From Spongospora subterranea f. sp. subterranea (Eukaryota; Endomyxa: Phytomyxea; Phytomyxea; Plasmodiophorida): a stretch of 64,000 nt of DNA. Position numbers and translations under genes: made by a program. Shown one piece after another: positions 1-10,289 of this stretch. The stretch lies in contig JAUGWO010000113.1 of NCBI GenBank assembly GCA_049724395.1, positions 1 to 64,000 of the forward strand. The letters are read 5' to 3'. The stretch's first letter is position 1. The number at the start of each line of letters is the position of its first letter. The notes beneath the pieces are model-generated. The model was not told the origin of the DNA. It did no database searches and saw only the letters and a program-made list of their open reading frames with translations.

Positions 1-150
1 CCATTGAAGGACGTGATTGTATTGATGATGATTATCCTCCCCATTGAGTCGTTTGCCGTTCACCGAGACTGCTACTCCTGGGATTTGACAAAAATAATGG
101 AAATAGGAGAGATATATGGAGTAGTTAGTGTTAGGATGATAACACAGGTA
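1..150 (+). repeat. Direct repeat copy A flanking the ankyrin locus
   Basis: This stretch is closely matched by 6742-6862: both carry the core TGATTGTATTGATGATGATT, then a shared 'CACCGAGAC...ACTCCTGGGATT' block and a 'AGGATGATAA.ACA' block. Copy A has about 30 extra bases in the middle. It may extend beyond the window start. No coding function is evident. The two copies bracket the ankyrin gene and a decayed Harbinger element. Confidence 0.75.
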
Positions 151-1059
151 GTCCATAATAGAGTCTCAAAATTAGACAGAAAACCACACACCTAGACGGA
201 ATACTCGAGGAGTTCAGAATTATGAACAGTATTGAAATACCAACCAGAAAAAAACACCACATTAGATATCACACTGGCGAATATCAAAATGACAGACAGA
301 TTGTGAACTTCAAAGTCCTCACAGTCCTAGCAGCGATCATCTTCCGACTACAATTGAAATCAGCAGTAGAGGAAAAAACGTCAACCAAGTACCGATTGAT
401 TCAAAAGAGTAAAAAAACTCGACAACAGATCAACAGCCAAGACACTACAGTGACAGTCATCGAAAACCAATCCGATCATCGTATTCTTTCCAGACACCGC
501 ACTGCAGCTGTCCATGTTGTCGACGAAAACACCGATAATTTGGGATTAAACAAAGTTCGAACAAACACCTGAAGGCGGCAGTTAAACTATGAAAACAATC
601 CAGACGCAAATTGCATACAGAGATACGGTCCAAAACCAAATGAAACACAAATTACAAACAGAAAAGCAAGCACTAACAAATTCGCAATAGAATTTAAGAA
701 ACAGTTATGTCAAAGCCAAATGGAAATTTCAAAACTGTACTTCCTTGGTGCTTAATTTGTAGGTCCTAATTCATCAATTTTCATTGAAAGTGATCAGAGT
801 TCTAGCAAGTTACTGTTTATTGGCTTGCCGGAACACATGGAGTTAACTATAGTGGATTTCCTTGAGATTATGGCAATTCAAGACAGCGGCAATTCGAGTT
901 CAATAGACCGAATTCGCCAGTTTGCAACTGCAACGCCACAGACAACTGGTTTCGCCCATGTTTTGAGGGAACATCGGTCCTTGTCGCCCCCAGATCACGT
1001 GTTTGACGACCTGTTGAATAAAGGTCGAGCGGTTCAGTGGAATCAGCAATGCAGCCAAC
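151..1059. other. No supported gene
   Basis: A-rich sequence with only short open frames, none with a recognisable motif. A stretch of 80 codons at 825-1067 (+) has no family resemblance that I can see. It is probably intergenic or decayed repeat. Confidence 0.5.
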
Positions 1060-1620
1060 CTAATTGATTTTGTTCCATGTGCACAAAATATATCTTAATT
1101 TGATTGTTTGTTGTATGAACGCCCAACCGTTGTACATTGCATTCTGCAAATCGACATTGCTGGGCTCTTGAACCCGATAGTTTTTGCCATCAATGAACCC
1201 AAAAACACCATGGACCAACGGTTCTTTGGCGTTGGTTAACGCCGCCCACCTCCTTTGTGTAGCCTTGTCGGGAAACTGAATCGCCGCTTCAGGAACATCG
1301 AGCCAACGCCTGGCTGAGAGCAAATGCCGCCTTCTTCATCACTCGGCAAAAGGTTGAGAGAGGGACACCGAACAATTTGCACAATGTTTTGGCCTCAATA
1401 GCTGCGGTAAATTGATGAAGGAGGCAGCCCAAAACAGACGATATTCCAAAGAATTTCGGAGGTCTACCACGCCTGCCGGGACCGGTCTTGATTACGTAAT
1501 GTTTTTTGAAGGCACCAAGAAGATAATCGAATGTCGGCCTGTCCAGTGAGACGACTGAAATGAAGCTTCCATCGTGTTCATCGGCATATAACGTGTGCGC
1601 CCGACCGTACTGGGGCGATG
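1060..1620 (-). mobile_element. PIF/Harbinger-type DDE transposase fragment
   Basis: Read on the minus strand, roughly 1614 down to 1300 encodes an N-terminal transposase segment with GRRGRPPKFFGISSVLG and LCKLFGVPLSTF. A second frame (1323-1060) continues with QFPDKATQRRWAALTNA, GVFGFIDGKNYRVQEP and QNAMYNGW. The FIDGKN..VQ...N...QN..YNGW signature is the first catalytic Asp region of PIF/Harbinger nucleases. One frame change lies near 1300-1320, and the similarity stops just after YNGW, so the later catalytic residues are missing. It is a truncated, non-autonomous relic. The same superfamily occurs at 9020-10120 on the other strand. Confidence 0.8.
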
Positions 1621-1628
1621 GTATCGGG

Positions 1629-2072
1629 TCAGGACTGATTTTCCGAGTCTCTCAAGGCACAAAGATTTGACACCCCATCAACGAAGCCGGAAACAAATTT
1701 TCCAAGATTCTGAACAACCTCTGTCTGATTCTCTTCAGCAAGCTCTTCCATGATTTCGGCAACCCAAATTCCTTGATCTTCAATGAACTCTCGGACAGCT
1801 TGATGGGAAATTGACCCTGGACCGGAACATTCGTGCTCACAGAATTCACGTAGAGCCATTTGTTACTGCTGGCGTTCACGTCTATGTCCAACTAATTCAT
1901 CTTTGCCGAAGTAGACACAAAATTCGCACCGAACAGAAAGAACATTCTTTGACGCAGGGTCGATCTGCATGATCTTCAGTCCGTACTGTAGCTCATGTTT
2001 TGCTTGAAAGGGAGTCCGACTTCGTTTTGCCGATGTGATGCCGGGCATTTTCACACTCAAGGGACGCGGCAA
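1629..2072 (-). mobile_element. Upstream ORF remnants of the Harbinger element
   Basis: Short minus-strand frames lie directly upstream of the transposase fragment. One (2072-1863) contains a zinc-finger-like VRCEFCVYFGKDE segment resembling the small RC.FC...G modules seen in oomycete repeat proteins; the others (1891-1629) are acidic. The frames overlap in different phases, so the region is either interrupted by introns or decayed. The link to the element rests on position and strand only. Confidence 0.35.
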
Positions 2073-2461
2073 CCTTCCTACAAAGATCAGAAATGAACCG
2101 GAACGGCGAAATATCTTCGTGCCGACCTTTTTCCTTATTTTTGTTTTTTTTTTATTTTTTACTTTTGGTGAATCTGGTATCTATAAATAGATTACCAAAA
2201 TTAAAGAGGACTGCCGTACTGTTATGTGTAAATAACAGGCACTCCACTCATGCGGGGTTATTTTTAGACATGCTCTACTACAGTGCCGTCTGGCCGATCA
2301 GCTGGTCAGTCAGGGTTAGAATATCACCGATCAGGAAATAGGATCACGCTATCAGCAACATTGATTGATTTCTTTGGTTTTTTGTTTTTTTTTAGGGTTA
2401 ATGGTACCGATGCTATTGAATCTAATAATATTCATTTTTGGTGTCGTATTCCTCTTTCAAA
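2073..2461. other. T-rich intergenic stretch
   Basis: Poly-T runs at about 2140-2165 and 2375-2395. No motif-bearing reading frame was found. It may hold the promoter and first exon(s) of the ankyrin gene, whose true start I could not place. Confidence 0.4.
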
Positions 2462-5400
2462 GATCGAATCGGAACCAACACTGCCCTGATTGAGGCAATT
2501 GAAAACGGGTCACTATAGTCTATTGATGTTGGCCAATACTGTACTAAATAACTAATCGGATTTTTTAGAAATAAATTTGCTGAGAAATTGGCCATGAAAT
2601 TTAACCCGAGTGTAGTTATCAATCCTCCATATTATATCAAATGTCGCATTGGTCGGAATCAGTATTGGAACAGAGGCGCATTCGATCAGTTACAAGATCA
2701 CCGTTCTTGATTTATCACTTCTCTACTGCCGGTAATTTGCAAATTGCAATGAATTCTATTTCTTCCTTGTAATGTCATTACGATAGAGAAAATGTCGCCA
2801 TTATCATAATAGATAGAGGGACCGACATATTCACACAGGATGAATTCGGGAACAGTCCATTGCACATCGCCGCTGGTCAGGGCCTGTAATATATTCCATA
2901 TTATATGTCATTACCCGTTATCTGACACCTTAATAGAAATATCGCCGTCATCAAGCTTTTGAAAAAAATCAGAATGACAAACCCACAAGCTCTTGACCTC
3001 CAAAACAATGCTGGTAAAACTCCACTACATTTTGCAGTGGACTGTTATCGCTTGGTTGGTCGAATATAGTGTTGAAAGGGTGAATCCGATGTCAATATTT
3101 ACTACTGATTGATCAGGAACGATGTGATCAAGACTCTGTTGGATGGAGGAGCCAATCCCATTATTGCTGATAATTCGGGCAATACAGTACTGCACCTGGC
3201 GATACAACGAAACCTGTAGACTGCGATTATCTGTGGAAATTGGAACTCATCTGATTGAGATCTCACAGAAGTGATACTGATCATTATGTGATATAATTGA
3301 GGGCGACAAAGGCACAATCTATCCATGTTCTGGGTCATACTGAACCTTCAGTTGTATTTGAGTGGACAACTGGTTCATAATAGACTTGTATAGGTATTGT
3401 AAATCTGGGGGTCGAACAAAATAAAATCGCTGAATGATCTCACAGGGACCGATATGCCATAGGAGGTTCGACTTTAGAACTACTGAAACTCAGGAACAGT
3501 GAGGGGCGCACTGCTCTCTCAGATGCAGTTTATTATCGTCGGTTGGTCAATTTACTGTCTGGGTCTGTTAGCGCCTTCAATAATGAGGTTTAGTGAGGAG
3601 ATCACCCGAATTCTGTTGAATCTCGGTGCCGATCCCACAATAACAGATAATGATGGCGATACAGCACTGCACCTGGCAATACGACACCATCCGTATACAG
3701 CTATAATCTGGGGGACTTGCAACTCATCTGATCAAGATCTCACAGAAGTGATAGGGTCATTATTGATATAATTAAAGCGGCGAGGACAAATGCTGTCGAT
3801 ATTCTGAGCCATCATGAGATGACGAATCCTTCTGGGTGTTCGAGTGGAACAATGGATCATGATGGACTGTATATTCTAATAGTCGTGTTGAAATGATTGA
3901 AGTCGCTGATCTGATCTCTCAGGGACCGAAACGTCGTCGGTAAAGCGGCGTTAGATATAGTGAACCTCAGGAACTGTATGGGGAGAACTGCTTTTTCAGA
4001 TGCAGTTCGTTATCATCGGTTGGTCAATTTACTGTCTGGGTCTCGTTAGCGCCTTCAAAAATGAGTTTTAGTGAGGAGATCTGCCGACTTCTGTTGAATC
4101 TCGGTGCCGATCCCACAATAACAGATATTCAGTGGCAATACAGCACTGCACCTGGCGATGCAGCATTATCTGTAGACTGCTATAATCTTTGAAAATTGGA
4201 ACTCCTCTGATTGAGATCTCACAGAAGTGATAAGGTCATTATTGATATAATTAAAGCGGCGAGGGCAAAGGCTGTTGATAATCTGTCCCATAATGAGATG
4301 ACGAATCCTTCTGGGTGTTCGAGTGAAACAATGGATCATGATGGACTGTATAGTTTTAAGAGGTTTGGTGAAATCATTATAGTCGCTGATCTGATCTTGA
4401 AGGGACCCAAATGCCATCGGTAAAGCGACGTCAGATATATTGAACCTCAGGAACCATCAGGGGTGCATACTGCTCTCTGGACAGCAGTTTATCTTGATCG
4501 GTTGGTCAAATTTACTGTCATGTTCTAATCACCGACGTCAATGATGGTGTCTGTATATCTTCAGTGGTAATATCGCCAACATGCTTTTTCATAATGGTGC
4601 TGATCCCACTATATCGGATAACTATGGAAACTCACCATTTGCACATTCATTTGCCAACTCAAATGTATGTCGCCAAAATCTCACAGGATATTCAAATATT
4701 TACTGGTGCGCTCACAGGACAGATGAAAGGATTATTTTGATGATTGAAAATATTGATGTCAACCACGTGAACAGGGATGGAAACATTCTTCTTCATTACG
4801 TGCAATTAAAGCTAAACGGTTGGTCGTAATTAGTGTTGCATATTTGATCGGTGCCTCAATAAAACTAACAATTTAGGGAAGTTTTGATTAAACATCTGTT
4901 GAAGAGAGGCGCCGATCCTATAATTCCTGATCGTTTGGGGAATACTGCACTTCACTTGTCAATAGAGCGCGGACTGTATTATGAACGGTTCAAGGGTTGA
5001 TTTATTGAAAACAGCTTATTCGTATTCTACAGAAGTGAACAGATCATCTTTGAAATAATTCAAGCAGCGACGCCAAAACCAATCCATCTTGTGCTCCGGA
5101 ATTCGATGACAACACGATTCTATGCGTGTTTGTTTCAATTATTGTTTAAAAACCTGTATATTGATCTTATATCGGTCCTGAAAGCCCTGATTTGATCTCA
5201 CAGAAACCGAGATCTCGTCTCCAAAATAATCGCTGTCTCGTGCGACGATATACTCAATTCGAGAAGACATAATGGCCAAACTGCTTTCTCCTTTGCAGTT
5301 CTTTTACATCGGTTGGTCAAATCCTCTCTCCTGGCTCTCATCAGCGAGTTCAGTACTAAGGTTCTCGTATTCCCAGTGTTGATATCGCCCAGATTCTGTT

Positions 5401-6539
5401 GGAGAATGGTGCCGATCCCACAATAGCGGATGATGATAGGGAGACACCATTGCACAGGATTCTATTGACCCTGTGAGTCAAACACATCTCACCAAACACT
5501 CCAACATTTACTGATGTTATCACAGAACCGACGATTCTATTCTATCAATGATTCACAGTATTGATATCAACCACCGGTACAATGATGGATCCACTCTCTT
5601 CCATTGTGCTATTAAGTGTCGTCGGTTGGTCAATTGATATTGTGTGAACACTGATCGGCCCCTCAATAACACTGATTGGTTAGGGATGTGGTGGTTATGA
5701 AATTGTTGAAGAGAGGCGCCGACCCCATTATTGCTGATTCTAATGGGAATACAGCACTGCACCTGGCGATAGAGCATAATCTGTACACACCTTCAATATT
5801 GTTTTATTTTCCAGAAATCTCAGGTTAAATCTCACAGAAGTGGAGAGACCATTATATCTATACTTGAGGCGGCAACACCAAGAACGGGCGATATTCTGGG
5901 TCAAGACGGGATGATGGATCCCTCAGTGTGTTCGAGTAGAAAGTTAGTGCATGATCGGCTGTATATTGTTGATAAGTGTGTCGAGATCATCAAAGTCGCT
6001 GATCTGATCTCACAGGGACACAGATGTCAACCGTCAGGCCACGTCAGAAATAATCAATTTCAGAAACCAAAATTGGCAAACTGCTCTGTTTCTGGCAGTT
6101 ACTCATGCACGGTTGGTAGAAAATACAGGCTAGTGTTGATCACATCTTCAATAATGTGGTTTTGTATATCCAGTTTTAACATTCTCCAAATTCTTGTGGA
6201 GAGAGGTGCCGATCCCAATATAGTAGATATTGATGGGAACACGCCATTGCACACTCATATGGCAACTGAATTGTATATCGCCCAAATACCATCATATATT
6301 GTAATACCTACTCATGTGCCAACAGGACAGACGAAATCATCATATCAATGATTAAAATTATTGATGTCAATCACGTGGGCGAAAATAAGACAACACTTCT
6401 TCAGAGGGCTATTGAGTGTAATCGGTTGGTCCTGATTCATCTTTGACCCTGATCAGTTCCTCAATTAAACTGATGTTATAGAGAAGTTGTGGTGAAGTAT
6501 CTGTTGAAAAGAGGCGCCAATCCCCTTATCACAGAATAA
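2462..6539 (+). CDS. Multi-exon ankyrin-repeat protein, partly frameshifted
   Basis: Successive short exons encode ankyrin repeats: FGNSPLHIAAGQG (about 2840-2885), NAGKTPLHFAVDCY (about 3005-3050), GADPTITDNDGDTALHLAI (about 3625-3690), GNTALHLAIEHNL (about 5740-5780) and VDIDGNTPLHTHMA (about 6220-6265). Two recurrent introns separate them: one begins at GTTGGTCAAT after an R-R/L codon, and one begins at GTAGACTG or GTATAC after the LAI...L helix and ends CTGAT...CTCACAG. Several exons between these introns are open in the spliced frame (for example the one ending at about 3555 and the one ending at about 4020). The copy at 4080-4165 has a one-base insertion in the T-D-x-x-G-N turn, and the copy at about 4455-4500 is also shifted. 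The frame ends LLKRGANPLITE-stop at 6537-6539, in mid-repeat. The ligand is unknown. The start is unassigned, and a pseudogene is possible. Confidence 0.7.
3485..4443 (+). repeat. Tandem duplication of an exon-intron ankyrin unit (about 478 bp)
   Basis: The block beginning GAAACTCAGGAAC at 3485 recurs as GAACCTCAGGAAC at 3962 and again at 4442, a period of about 477-480 bp. Each copy carries the same exon, the GTTGGTCAATTTACTGTCTG intron start, the TGTTGAATCTCGGTGCCGAT ankyrin exon and the intron ending in CTCACAG. The first two copies are highly similar; the third is divergent. Looser relatives of the unit continue to about 6.5 kb. Confidence 0.8.
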
Positions 6540-6564
6540 AATATGAATTGTCGGATTTGGGTGT

Positions 6565-6665
6565 TAGTCTGTGTTAACACCCAAAGTTTCCTTCTGAAAT
6601 CCTCCCAATTTGACCAGTCAATTCAGGGATAAGTTTGAGTCCTGGGCTGTGATTGAATAGCACAA
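6565..6665 (-). mobile_element. Second copy of a copia gag start (fragment)
   Basis: The minus strand encodes GLKLIPELTG followed, after a one-base shift, by NWEDFRRK. This matches PKLIPQFTRSNWEEFKRKF encoded at about 7695-7745. It is the conserved beginning of copia-type gag proteins (the I-P-x-L/F-T-x-x-NW-x-x-F-K/R motif). It is only a fragment and not translatable as it stands. Confidence 0.5.
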
Positions 6666-6741
6666 CGACTTCTCTCAGGACATGGGGAGTTTGCTCCTCC
6701 TGCTCATCGACGGGCGCTGTTCGCTCTACGGTTGAAAATGC

Positions 6742-6862
6742 CCATCAAAGGATGTGATTGTATTGATGATGATTATCCTCCTGAATTGAGTCATGTGCCG
6801 TCCACCGAGACAGTGACTCCTGGGATTATGGAGTAGCTTGTAATAGGATGATAATACAAGAG
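6742..6862 (+). repeat. Direct repeat copy B
   Basis: Partner of 1-150, with about 80-85% identity by eye over the shared blocks and lacking a roughly 30-base segment. It lies immediately downstream of the broken end of the ankyrin gene. Confidence 0.75.
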
Positions 6863-6989
6863 TTGTACAATCTTGTAAATCCAACCGGATGTAGATCGCC
6901 GGTCAACTTTATCGCCTGCGAAATCGCTCTCTGCCCAACCAGTTATCGAGAAGTTTCCTGCAGTAAACCTGAGTCCGAAGTCAGCAGTT

Positions 6990-7790
6990 GATTTGATCTA
7001 TTTGATTATATTCTTGGTCGTTTTCCAGAGTTGTTTCGATGGCTTGATATCATGTCTTGCGACAGAATTTACGGCGAATGTGATGTCGGGTCTCCTGTTG
7101 TTTGCGAAATACATTAAGGAACCCATTGCTTCTCGAATAGGATAATTGGTTCCGCTTTCTTCCGGTTGATCATCTTCTGGATCATATGTCTTGTCCATTG
7201 GTGTCGATCATCCCCTGCTGTGTTCCTGTTTCAACTTCTTCACGATTGACATCGCGTAATCGGTCTGAGTAAGGAGTAAGCCGTCGTCAGTTTTCGTGGC
7301 ATCGATCCTTAAGAGCTGTTTGAGTTCACCCAAGTTCTTGATGCGAAATTTAGATGCAAGGCTTTGCTCAGTTCTTTGATTGGGTTTGAGGCGCCGCCAG
7401 TGATCAATAGATCTCTGTACATCCATACCTGTTCCTTGGGGTTCTGCTTGATGTGCAGGAATTGGACAAATATATTTGCGGCCTTTGATTCTGCTGTCTC
7501 ATCGTATATCCCTTGCAGGCGGCGCATGTTGGTTCACATTTGTGAGACTTGTTTGTACTGGGTTTGCGGGAGTCGCATGCATATCTGAGCGGCAGCTAGT
7601 TTGTCATTTCTTAGTTCATGTCGCGATGTGAGGTTTGGCAGTTCGGTCAAGTAGGAATCAATTCCCATGATGGTGGATTGGGTTTCGAATTTCCTTTTAA
7701 ACTCTTCCCAGTTCGATCTGGTGAATTGGGGTATGAGTTTCGGTTGTTGGTGAGATCGCGCGGGGGCAGAAATCCCGAACGATTGAACAG
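6990..7790 (-). mobile_element. Ty1/copia relic with gag joined directly to reverse transcriptase
   Basis: Reading leftward, about 7750-7650 encodes PKLIPQFTRSNWEEFKRKF (gag start), and 7527-7430 encodes gag helical sequence (RLQGIYDETAESKAANIF, LHIKQNPKEQVWMYRDLL). The frame then changes to SKFRIKNLGELKQLL...LTQTDYAMSIVKKL at 7370-7220 and AMGSLMYFANNRRPDITFAV at 7130-7060. The last two are the conserved C-terminal copia reverse-transcriptase segments (normally K-DLGEL..FLG and GSLMYL...RPDI.FAV). Protease, integrase and the RT catalytic YVDD core are absent, so an internal deletion has fused gag to the RT tail. It is not functional. Confidence 0.8.
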
Positions 7791-8282
7791 CTTGGCGGCC
7801 ATCCCGAAGTAAATTTGCCCGTTCATAACGAACCGATAAGTGTAATGGTCGTCGCTGCTGCCGATATAAATTAGCTCTTTGCTCTGTTCATCCAGTCGCC
7901 GGAATCGTGCCTGCTGTGTGTTGGGAACTCGTATCTGCTGTAACGTTTGCAAAGCCAAATCGGGACCGGTACGACCTGATTCGTCGGCCGTTCCGGTATT
8001 GCTTTCACAGGGATATCCTAGAGTAGCACTCAAAACATGGTTATGCTCAAAGTTGAACCCCTTTTTGAAGACAGCTTCGCGGGTATGAAAGTGACAGGTG
8101 AATGGAACATGAAAAGGACATGCTTTTGAACCACGGCCTCCAATATTACAGTAAAAGTGTCCTCGCTGAATTATATTTTCGTCATTAAAAAACTCCAACG
8201 CTCTCTCTTTATTCATCCGATTGGTTGTACGAGCGAGCCTGAAGCCGCGCTTGATAGCAAAATCTGTTATGAACTGTAGCAT
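7790..8282 (-). mobile_element. FAR1/MULE-like zinc-finger fragment
   Basis: An open minus-strand frame begins MLQFITDFAIKRGFRL and includes NIGGRGSKACPFHVPFTCHF and KGFNFEHNHVLSA. The spacing C-x4/5-C...H-N-H with the basic, aromatic N-terminal helix resembles the FAR1/WRKY-GCM1 DNA-binding domain of Mutator-like transposases. The open frame runs on to 7647 but crosses into the copia gag region in a different phase, so its last 45 or so codons are probably gag sequence read out of frame. No MULE catalytic domain is seen. It may be a domesticated fragment or debris. Confidence 0.5.
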
Positions 8283-9019
8283 CCCATTGTGAAATGTTCA
8301 AAACCGGCGGACTTGATCATTTTGTAGATCTTTACAATGAGAGGTTGAATTAGGAATGACGGGAGATTGCGTGGTTTGATGTGGTGAATTGATTGCCACT
8401 TCGGACGCAGCTGTTTTACATAGCGCTGGTGCTATCGCATTTTGAGCCAGAGCTGTAACTGCTGTGGTGGGCGTCTCAGTCAAAACTACGGTTGCAGGAA
8501 CAGCTGGCTATTTGCAAAGGCGCTCTCCAAGGAAGCCGACTTTTTACAGCAACCATGACATGATCCAGTCTTGGCCGTTTTACAGATAAAATGTTGGGTG
8601 CGCCTGAAAGCCCACGGGTCTGGATTTGGATTTAAAGGCCAATTGTTTGTTTTCAAAATAACGGCCGCGTCGCCCCAATCAAAGTCCATTGTGGCCACGC
8701 AATTTTTTCGACGCAATTTGTAAAATTAGCTTCATGGTGGGAAGGAAGTTAAGTTCTCTGCGTTTTTGTTGTAGTTGGGCTATCTTTGCAGCCAATCTCA
8801 GTTTTTCTAACGATGAAAACAGATGGTCGCACCTATCGGGTACTGGTCGAGGTAAGATCAACAGTTGCCTCAGGGTTTGTCAATGAAACCAACGCTCCTA
8901 TCCATATTGTCAACGCTCAAACTCGATTTCGTTGGATACACGGAATTTCAATATATGACCTTCTTGCACCACCCAGGAGAATTTAACTGCAGTATCGCGA
9001 AGTCATTTGTCGTAATCAA
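8283..9019. other. Unassigned sequence, probably decayed element flank
   Basis: Minus-strand frames at 8716-8486 (Cys-rich, CKTAKTGSCHGCCKK) and 8483-8298 (Thr/Ala/Ser-rich) are open but unrecognised. They could be 5' parts of the FAR1-like gene, since they lie directly upstream on the same strand. Plus-strand frames here look like shadows. Confidence 0.3.
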
Positions 9020-10120
9020 ATGCAGAATACGTGGCTCCCGATGGCTCCGAATGATTCAACGTTGGATGATCTCATAAACTTGGAAATTCTCGCGTCTCTG
9101 AGCGAGCAACAACGCCCACAAAAGCGTCATGGGGCGTCAAAACCTGGAAAAATACCCAGTTTGAACCGTGACTTCGCTGCTGGACATGCAGCAATTGTTC
9201 GGGACTATCTTCGTGTGAGCCTACTTATCCCAAATCAATCTTCCGCCGGCGATTTAGAATGAGTTCGGCGTTATTCACAAAGATTCTTGCGGAATTGCCA
9301 AGTTTTGGCCCTTATTTACAGCAAAAGGCTGATGGTCTGCTTAAACCTGGGCCCAGTCCCCTACAAAAGATTACTGCTGCGCTACGAATGATCTATTATG
9401 GATCGCCTGCCGACGCTGTGGATAAATATTGTTAAATTTCTAAAACAGTTGCGTCTTGAATCATTTTGCGATGGTATCATTTCTGTGTACAGATGTCAAT
9501 ATCTAAGGCCCCAACAGAACATGATATTGAAAAATCCTCGAAATCAATGAGCAACACGGGTGGACAGGTCAGGCGTTCAGCATGGATTGCATACATTGGG
9601 AATAGGCCTAAGGCGTATTGGGTCAATACGTCGGCAAAGATAAGAGAATGCCTACAAATTACCCAGGCTGCATGAACGACCTGAACACTCTTGATCGTTC
9701 ACCCTTGATAGCTAGCATCTGCAGGGTATTATTAAATGTAAACCGTACGTGATCAACGGCAATCAATACGATGATTACTACATTCTGGTGGACGGCATAT
9801 ATCCAGTTTGGAAATGTTTTGTGCAAACTTTTCGTCAACTTGATTCCAGTAAAAAAAAATGTTTGCAAGAGGCGAAAAGGAAAGAAGTGAACAGGGTATT
9901 CGGCATCTTGCAAAGCCGCTCCAACATATTGTCAGTCCCGATCGTGCTGCACAATATGATAGTTGACGGTGGCGCAAGCATGAGCATTCAGGATCATGAG
10001 GATGAGTTTTCACCTCCCATCCCCTGCCCGAATATACTTTCAAAAGTTCAGAATCCACTATTCTCATGCAGAATAAACAATTGCTTCAATGGTTGCAGCA
10101 TCAGGAGCGCAATCCGTTAA
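9020..10120 (+). mobile_element. PIF/Harbinger transposase, decayed
   Basis: The frames follow the order of a plant/oomycete Harbinger transposase. About 9160-9215 encodes RDFAAGHAAIVRDYL; about 9255-9435 encodes SALFTKILAELPSFGPYLQQ, then QKITAALRMIYYGSPADAVD; and 9749-10120 encodes YYILVDGIYPVWKCFVQTF, KRKEVNRVFGILQSR and VLHNMIVD. The D-G-I-Y-P-x-W and R-V-F-G-x-L-Q motifs mark the second and third catalytic regions. In-frame stops and phase changes at about 9550-9720 break the middle part around the first Asp. It is inactive. The related minus-strand fragment at 1060-1620 is a separate copy. Confidence 0.85.
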
Positions 10121-10289
10121 TCAGGGTGTCGTTCGCGACCAGGAGCACCGTGATTACGGCCTGATGCCAATCTTTCATTTGCAGGCAGCTTCAGACAATG
10201 AAAAACCGTCAACTGGCTAGGACGAATGATTTAGTGGCGTAACGCGTCGTGAACTAAATAACGATCCTCCGCCCTCTAACTCTACCGCC

